From NCBI GenBank assembly GCA_040398465.1, contig JBBAUA010000019.1:1-64000 (forward strand): a stretch of 64,000 nucleotides of DNA, given 5' to 3'. Position numbers and translations under genes: made by a program. Under the pieces are notes generated by a model that searched no databases, had not been told where the DNA came from, and saw only the letters and a program-made list of their open reading frames with translations. Source of the stretch: UBA7672 sp040398465 (GTDB taxonomy: Bacteria; Pseudomonadota; Alphaproteobacteria; Caulobacterales; Hyphomonadaceae). Shown here piece by piece: positions 59,611 to 64,000 of this stretch (within the stretch, counting starts at the first letter, position 1; each line of letters begins with the position of its first letter).

Positions 59611-61035
59611 ATGAGCAATCTGCTGCATGATCTTTTGGTTAACGCGTTTCCAGCGGACACGGCGAAGCCGTGCTTTGTGATGCATGATGGAGGCGATGTA
59701 ACGTACGCGGATCTGCTGCGCGGCATCGCGTCAGCTGCCGGTCAGCTTGTCGCCGACGGCGTGACCCCGGGCGATCGCGTTGCACTGCAGGCGGAGAAGA
59801 GCGTCGAAGGCGTGATGCTGTATCTTGCCGCCTTGCGGATCGGCGCCGTCTTCCTGCCGCTCAATTCTGCATACACGCCGAGCGAAGTTGCATACTTTCT
59901 GGGTGACGCAGAACCGCGCGTCTTCGTAACTGACCCCAAGGCGTATGTTGCGAAGAGCGGGGGGGTAATGCCGGTGACGGTCGCTGTTCCACGCGGCGCG
60001 AGGGATCTGGCGTCGATCATCTACACAAGCGGGACGACGGGGCGCTCGAAGGGCGCGATGCTGAGCCACGGGAATCTCGCTTCCAACGCTGTGGCTTTGC
60101 ACGAGGCCTGGGGCTTCACCTCGGATGATGTGCTGCTGCACGCGCTGCCGGTGTTCCATGTGCACGGGCTGTTCGTGGCGCTGCACTGCGCGTTTCTCTC
60201 CGGCTGCTCGATGGTGTGGCTGCCGAAATTCGTTGATGCGGATGTGCTGGCGGGGCTTGGGCGTTCGACCGTCATGATGGGCGTGCCGACCTTCTACACG
60301 CGGCTGCTGGCGAATGCGGGCTTCACGAGCGAGTCGGCGCGTAATGTGCGGCTGTTCATTTCCGGATCGGCGCCGCTGCTGCCGACGACGTTTGCAGAGT
60401 TCGAGCAGCGCACCGGACAGCGCATTCTCGAACGCTACGGAATGAGCGAGGCGGTGATCATCACCAGCAATCCGCTGGAGGGCGATCGGATCGCGGGATC
60501 GGTGGGCTATCCGCTGCCGGGCGTGGAGCTGCGGATCGGCGGCGTGGAGGAGCCAGGTACGACAAGAACCGGTGTCATCGAAATCAAGGGGCCGAGCGTC
60601 TTCTCCGCCTATTGGCGCATGCCGGAGAGGACGGCGGAAGAGTTCACGAAGGATGGCTTCTTCATCACGGGCGATGTCGGGCGCCAGGATGAGGATGGGC
60701 GCGTGTGGATTTCAGGGCGCGCGAAAGACCTGATCATCTCGGGCGGATACAATATCTATCCGAAGGAGATCGAGCTGGTGCTCGACGAAATGGCCGGCGT
60801 GGTGGAGAGCGCGGTGATCGGCCTGCCCCACCGCGATTTCGGCGAGGGCGTCGCGGCGGTGGTGATCGGCGCCGGCGACGAGGCCGCGATGATTGCGGCG
60901 TGCCGCGAGAGGCTTGCGGCGTTCAAGGCGCCGAAGCGCATTCTGTTCGTGAAGGATCTTCCGCGCAACGCGATGGGAAAGGTGCAGAAGAATGTGCTGC
61001 GGGAGCGGTATGCAGGATTGTTCGACGACCGCTGA
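59611..61035 (+). CDS. matB: Acyl-CoA synthetase, malonyl-CoA synthetase-like
   Basis: 474 residues from the ATG at 59611, a little shorter than typical MatB (about 500). ANL superfamily: P-loop IIYTSGTTGRSKGAMLSHGNL near residue 136, LPVFHVHGLFVA near 170, LERYGMSEAVIITSNPLEG near 276 (the YGMSE core of malonyl-CoA synthetases), GDVGRQDEDGRVWISGRAKDLIISGGYNIYP near 355 and catalytic Lys in PRNAMGKVQKN near 460. It makes malonyl- or methylmalonyl-CoA from the free acid, CoA and ATP. The specificity is inferred from the YGMSE/SNP motif. Confidence 0.86.
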   Translation: MSNLLHDLLVNAFPADTAKPCFVMHDGGDVTYADLLRGIASAAGQLVADGVTPGDRVALQAEKSVEGVMLYLAALRIGAVFLPLNSAYTPSEVAYFLGDAEPRVFVTDPKAYVAKSGGVMPVTVAVPRGARDLASIIYTSGTTGRSKGAMLSHGNLASNAVALHEAWGFTSDDVLLHALPVFHVHGLFVALHCAFLSGCSMVWLPKFVDADVLAGLGRSTVMMGVPTFYTRLLANAGFTSESARNVRLFISGSAPLLPTTFAEFEQRTGQRILERYGMSEAVIITSNPLEGDRIAGSVGYPLPGVELRIGGVEEPGTTRTGVIEIKGPSVFSAYWRMPERTAEEFTKDGFFITGDVGRQDEDGRVWISGRAKDLIISGGYNIYPKEIELVLDEMAGVVESAVIGLPHRDFGEGVAAVVIGAGDEAAMIAACRERLAAFKAPKRILFVKDLPRNAMGKVQKNVLRERYAGLFDDR

Positions 61036-61048
61036 CGATGGCGGCGCC

Positions 61049-61678
61049 CTACGGCATCGGTCCTGTTGAGGGTGAGATCGGCGGCGTGCTCTTGTCCGCC
61101 GTCGAGCGGATACGCACGGAACGGACATCCATCACGCGGCGCTTGTCCGGCGTCACCGGGCGGATGCCGAGATAGTCATAGCCTTCCTCGCGGCCGCGCC
61201 GGGGCGTATGGAAGGTGAGGGTGTAGGGCTGAAATTCGCGCGTCAGGTCGAACTGCCGCCAGCCGCTCTGGCCATCGATCTTGGCGAAATAGTTTGCCTC
61301 AAAATGGGTCGCAGCAAAGTCGCCCACCGAACGCGCTTCGATGACGACTTCGATCGGCCGCGATTCGAGCGCGTATTCGAGATCTTCGGCCAGGGTGAGG
61401 TGGGGGCCGAGGCGGGGGTCTGCGTAGTCTGCGACCGCCCTGTCGATGCGCAGGAAGGCCTCGCCGCCCTCCGGACGCATCAGATCCAGCGTCGCGCCGC
61501 CCGTCTCGCCGACGATGAAACGGTTGAGTTCGGCGCCTCCAACCGTGACGTCCTGCGCATCTCGACCGCCGCCGCTCACGGGTCCGCTCGGCAGCCGTTC
61601 GGCCAGCGGATCGAGGGCCACGAAGACGAAGGCGGCGGCCATGAGGGCTGAAACGGGGAAGAACAGAAAGTCGCGCAT
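61049..61678 (-). CDS. Anchored periplasmic protein of unknown function
   Basis: 209 residues from the ATG at 61678 (MRDFLFFPVSALMAAAF). One N-terminal hydrophobic segment (about 6-25) is followed by a beta-rich domain with a jelly-roll-like pattern: DLMRPEGGEAFLRIDRAVADYADP, then VVIEARSVGDFAATHFEANYFAKIDGQSGWRQFDL. This resembles galactose-binding-like or carbohydrate-binding folds, but no family is assigned. The Ser/Pro tail looks disordered. It converges on matB with 13 bases between stops and diverges from the gene at 61773. Confidence 0.65.
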   Translation of the reverse strand: MRDFLFFPVSALMAAAFVFVALDPLAERLPSGPVSGGGRDAQDVTVGGAELNRFIVGETGGATLDLMRPEGGEAFLRIDRAVADYADPRLGPHLTLAEDLEYALESRPIEVVIEARSVGDFAATHFEANYFAKIDGQSGWRQFDLTREFQPYTLTFHTPRRGREEGYDYLGIRPVTPDKRRVMDVRSVRIRSTADKSTPPISPSTGPMP

Positions 61679-61772
61679 GGCCCTGCTTACGCTGACGCTT
61701 AAGCGCCCGTAAATCCTCCCGTCGCAGGGTCGGGCCGACGCACGTTCCCGCAATCGACCGTCGAGCCCCGCA

Positions 61773-62249
61773 ATGCCACCGGCTGCCTACCCAGATCCAA
61801 ACCGGCTGCGGGCGGCCAATATCAACCCGGCGACCGGGCTCGCGACCGACTATCTGAACCATTACAATGAAGTAGCCATGCTGATCGCGACGCTCGCGGA
61901 CATGCCTGAGATGAGCGACATGATTCTTGACTGGCGGCCGGTGGGCTATCCGAGGCATTTCCTGCGCTCCGGGTTTGGCGACAAGGGCCTTGCGATTGCG
62001 GCCTGGGTGCTCGCAGAACGGCAGGTGAAGCAGCAATTCCGCCTCGCCTGCGACGAGGTGGAGTCGAGCATCATCGCGGTCCAGTACAAGCTTTCGTCGG
62101 CGCCGGGCAGCGCGGCGGAGATCGCAGCCGAAGCCGGGCCCATCTTCGAGGGCATTGCGCGCATCGGCGGCGTCATCAACGGCGGCAAGGCGGCGTCGCT
62201 GCTTGAGCGGTCCGCGGCGCAGGACCTGGTGGACTCGCTGTTCGACTGA
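61773..62249 (+). CDS. Conserved alphaproteobacterial hypothetical protein, helical
   Basis: 158 residues. Pro-rich start (PPAAYPDPNRLRAANINPATGLATDYLNHYNEV) then mostly helical, with MLIATLADMPEMSDMILDWRPVGYPRHFLRSGFGDKGLAIAAW. There is no signal or membrane segment. The NPATGLATDYLNHYNE and WRPVGYPRHF segments look conserved and recall a family found near acetyltransferase and hypothetical genes in alphaproteobacteria, but I cannot name it. The start codon lies one base after a short A-rich leader. Confidence 0.65.
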   Translation: MPPAAYPDPNRLRAANINPATGLATDYLNHYNEVAMLIATLADMPEMSDMILDWRPVGYPRHFLRSGFGDKGLAIAAWVLAERQVKQQFRLACDEVESSIIAVQYKLSSAPGSAAEIAAEAGPIFEGIARIGGVINGGKAASLLERSAAQDLVDSLFD

Positions 62250-62284
62250 CCCCACATTCAAGCCTCTCACACGGGGATTGCGTG

Positions 62285-62599
62285 ATGGTGGACCTCCCGA
62301 AGGTTGCGGTCTCGATCACCCGCGAGGACAAGCCGTCGGGCGGGCGCTATGTCGCCCGCGTCGAGGGCAAGCCTGATGCGGAGATGACGTTCTCGAGGGC
62401 GGGTGAGAAGATTCTCATCATCGACCACACGGGCGTGCCGGGCGAACTCGGCGGTATGGGCGTGGGCAAGGCGCTGGTGGAGTACATGGTCCACGATGTG
62501 CGGGCGCGCGGGCTCAAGGTCGTGCCGCTGTGTCCGTTCATCAACGCGACGCTGCGCAAGCATCCGGAATGGCAGGACGTGCTGAAGGACCCGTTCTAG
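62285..62599 (+). CDS. GNAT-type N-acetyltransferase, YjdJ-like
   Basis: 104 residues from the ATG at 62285; GTG at 62282 is in frame. It is a single-domain GNAT: EMTFSRAGEKILIIDHTGVPGELGGMGVGKALVEYMV near residue 33 with the acetyl-CoA loop (R/Q)xxGxG/A-like GGMGVGKAL, then GLKVVPLCPFINATLRKHPEWQDVL. This matches small YjdJ/YidJ-type acetyltransferases. The acceptor is unknown. Its stop shares a CTAG with the convergent carboxylase gene, so the two transcripts must meet tail to tail. Confidence 0.82.
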   Translation: MVDLPKVAVSITREDKPSGGRYVARVEGKPDAEMTFSRAGEKILIIDHTGVPGELGGMGVGKALVEYMVHDVRARGLKVVPLCPFINATLRKHPEWQDVLKDPF

Positions 62600-64000
62600 G
62601 GGCGCATGCCGTTGGCGCGCGGGCCGGTCTTCAGGACGCGGTAGGCGTGCTTCACGAAGTCTACGACCAGCGGACGCGTGTCGCGCGGGTCGATGATCTC
62701 TTCGGCGATGAAGGCCTCTGCTGTGCGGAAGGGCGAGCGCATGGCTTCGAACTTGGCGTAGAGCGCTTTCAGTTCGGCTTCGGGATCGGCGGAGGCTTCG
62801 AGCTGGCGCTTGTAGGCGGCCTCGATACCGCCGGCCATGGGCAGGGAGCCCCAGTCGCCTGAGGGCCAGCAATAGCGCCAGCGCGTCTTGGTCGGGTTGA
62901 ACATGGCGGAACCGGCGAGGCCGTACGCCTTGCGGATCACCACCGGCAGGATCGGCGTCTGCGCCTGGTAGACGGCAGCCATTGCGCGCACGCCGCGGCG
63001 GGTGACGCCGGACTTTTCGTGCTTCACGCCGACAGCGAAGCCGGGACAGTCGACGAAGTGGACGATGGGAAGGTGGAAGGTGTCTGCGAGATCGATGTGG
63101 CGCACGATCTTGTCGCACGCATCCGCCGTCCATGCGCCATCGAGGAAGAAGGGATCGCCCGCGATGATCGCAACAGGATGCCCGTCGATGCGGGCGAGGC
63201 CTGTCACGACCTGCCGGCCCCAGAGCGCGCCGATCTCGAAGAACGAGTCGCGATCACATACGGCCGCGATGATCTTGCGCGGCATGTAGGGCGTCTTGCC
63301 GTCCTTCGGCACGATGTCGAGCAGGAATTCCTCGCGGCGGTTCGGATCGTCGTCGCTCGAGATGATCGGCGGCGCCTCGTCGACATTGGCGGGCAGGTAG
63401 GAGAGGAAGCGCCGCGCCTGTTCGAACGCCTCGTGTTCGGAGTTGACGACATTGTCGACGACGCCGTTGCGGCCGTTGATCTCCCAGCCGCCGAGGCCTT
63501 CCTTGTCGACGTCCTCGCCGATGGCTTTCGCGACAGGCGGGCCTGCGACGAAGACCTGGCTGAGACCTTTCACCATGACCGAGAAATGGCTCGCGGCGAC
63601 GCGGCCTGCGCCGAGGCCGGCGCATGGTCCAAGGGCAAGCGACACCACCGGTGCACGGGCCATGTTGGCGACCAGCCATTCCCACGCCGGCGTGGTCGGG
63701 ATGTAGGTGCGCGGATTCTGCTCCAGCGATTTCACCGAGCCGCCGCCGCCCGTGCCGTCGATCATGCGGACGATCGGCATGCCGTACTCATTGGCCATCT
63801 GCTCGGCCATCAGCATCTTGCCGGCGATGGAGGCGTCCGATGCGCCGCCACGGACAGTGAAATCATCGCCAAGGATGACGGCGGGCCGCCCATCGAGCGT
63901 GGCGCGGCCAAAGACCATCGTGGCGGGGAGGAATTCGGCGATCTGCTCGTCGGGACCGTAGCCTGCCTTGCCAGCGATCTTGCCGACTTCGTGGAAGCTG
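62596..64000 (-). CDS. Acyl-CoA carboxylase carboxyltransferase subunit, running off the right edge
   Basis: About 468 visible residues; the frame is open to the window end, and the upstream in-frame translation SFHEVGKIAGKAGYG...EFLPATMVFGRATLDGRP is clearly coding, so the ATG at 63918 is internal. Two crotonase-like carboxyltransferase domains are visible: LGPCAGLGAGRVAASHFSVMV and PIVHFVDCPGFAVGVKHEKSGVTRRG, with MFNPTKTRWRYCWPSGDWGSLPMAGGIEAAY in the second. It transfers carboxylate from carboxybiotin to an acyl-CoA (acetyl, propionyl or related; not assignable). No biotin carboxylase gene is in the window. Confidence 0.88.
   Translation of the reverse strand, partial: SFHEVGKIAGKAGYGPDEQIAEFLPATMVFGRATLDGRPAVILGDDFTVRGGASDASIAGKMLMAEQMANEYGMPIVRMIDGTGGGGSVKSLEQNPRTYIPTTPAWEWLVANMARAPVVSLALGPCAGLGAGRVAASHFSVMVKGLSQVFVAGPPVAKAIGEDVDKEGLGGWEINGRNGVVDNVVNSEHEAFEQARRFLSYLPANVDEAPPIISSDDDPNRREEFLLDIVPKDGKTPYMPRKIIAAVCDRDSFFEIGALWGRQVVTGLARIDGHPVAIIAGDPFFLDGAWTADACDKIVRHIDLADTFHLPIVHFVDCPGFAVGVKHEKSGVTRRGVRAMAAVYQAQTPILPVVIRKAYGLAGSAMFNPTKTRWRYCWPSGDWGSLPMAGGIEAAYKRQLEASADPEAELKALYAKFEAMRSPFRTAEAFIAEEIIDPRDTRPLVVDFVKHAYRVLKTGPRANGMRP

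Noticed and set aside
62596..63918. Start of the carboxyltransferase at the internal ATG at 63918
   Set aside because: The in-frame translation upstream to the window edge is clearly coding and matches the family, so the gene continues past the window.
1..64000. CRISPR arrays, prophage, IS elements, toxin-antitoxin pairs, defence islands, tRNA or rRNA genes
   Set aside because: None was recognised in any intergenic region or gene product. Intergenic spaces are short and the genes are mostly metabolic or envelope-related.

Overview
This is a GC-rich (roughly two-thirds G+C by eye) alphaproteobacterial chromosome segment. The gene content fits the Caulobacterales/Hyphomonadaceae side of the class: ftsE-ftsX-DUF218-plsC, metX-metW, divergent phaR/phaB, a class GN (marine-type) sortase with its LPxTA-like substrate, an M2 dipeptidase lipoprotein and promoter clusters of GANTC, the CcrM methylation site. 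Three runs of exactly 100 N (34181-34280, 53699-53798, 55006-55105) are scaffold gaps of unknown true size, so this is draft or metagenome-assembled sequence. No rRNA, tRNA, CRISPR array, phage, integrase or IS element was recognised. Coding density is high, with no gene-free stretch above 300 bases.

Layout. 0-9.4 kb: the outer-membrane translocation pair tamA-tamB, dapE, and an envelope-spanning OmpA-domain protein whose cytoplasmic tail repeats a DPF motif. 9.4-13.5 kb: an ArnT-like lipid-linked sugar transferase diverging from a polyprenyl-phosphate-sugar-synthase-like GT2, then small membrane, HTH and uncharacterised genes. 13.6-16.2 kb: PHA control (phaR, phaB) and a secreted unknown behind five GANTC sites. 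16.2-19.1 kb: cupin, glyoxalase II, methyltransferase, and an orphan P-II protein with a clear promoter and terminator. 19.2-24.0 kb: amino-acid synthesis (metX-metW; a chorismate-mutase-like gene, hisC, tyrA). 24.0-28.8 kb: ftsE-ftsX-DUF218-plsC diverging from a zinc-ribbon/DUF3426 gene and a phosphoribosyltransferase, then a 66-codon gene behind paired dyads and three GANTC sites. 28.9-30.7 kb: a GlxA-type regulator diverging from a DJ-1/PfpI enzyme that is a paralogue of the regulator's own sensor domain.

30.8-58.1 kb is an envelope and secretome block rich in signal peptides and lipoboxes: 5'-nucleotidase, TonB-C-domain protein, haem c lipoprotein, two double-domain M16 peptidases, class GN sortase plus VIT/VWA substrate, prolyl oligopeptidase, TPR protein, DUF2059 lipoprotein, lectin-like protein, PHP lipoprotein and M2 peptidase. 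Four secreted or lipid-anchored peptidase genes suggest a lifestyle that consumes exogenous peptides. 58.2-64 kb: a class-III aminotransferase, a malonyl-CoA-synthetase-like enzyme, small unknowns, and an acyl-CoA carboxylase carboxyltransferase that runs off the right edge.

The items most worth following up are the two GANTC-dense promoters, the paired 16-bp dyads, the DPF-repeat envelope protein, the sortase/substrate pair with its intercistronic hairpin, and the paralogous regulator/enzyme pair. I did not find a clearly new multi-gene defence or mobile system.
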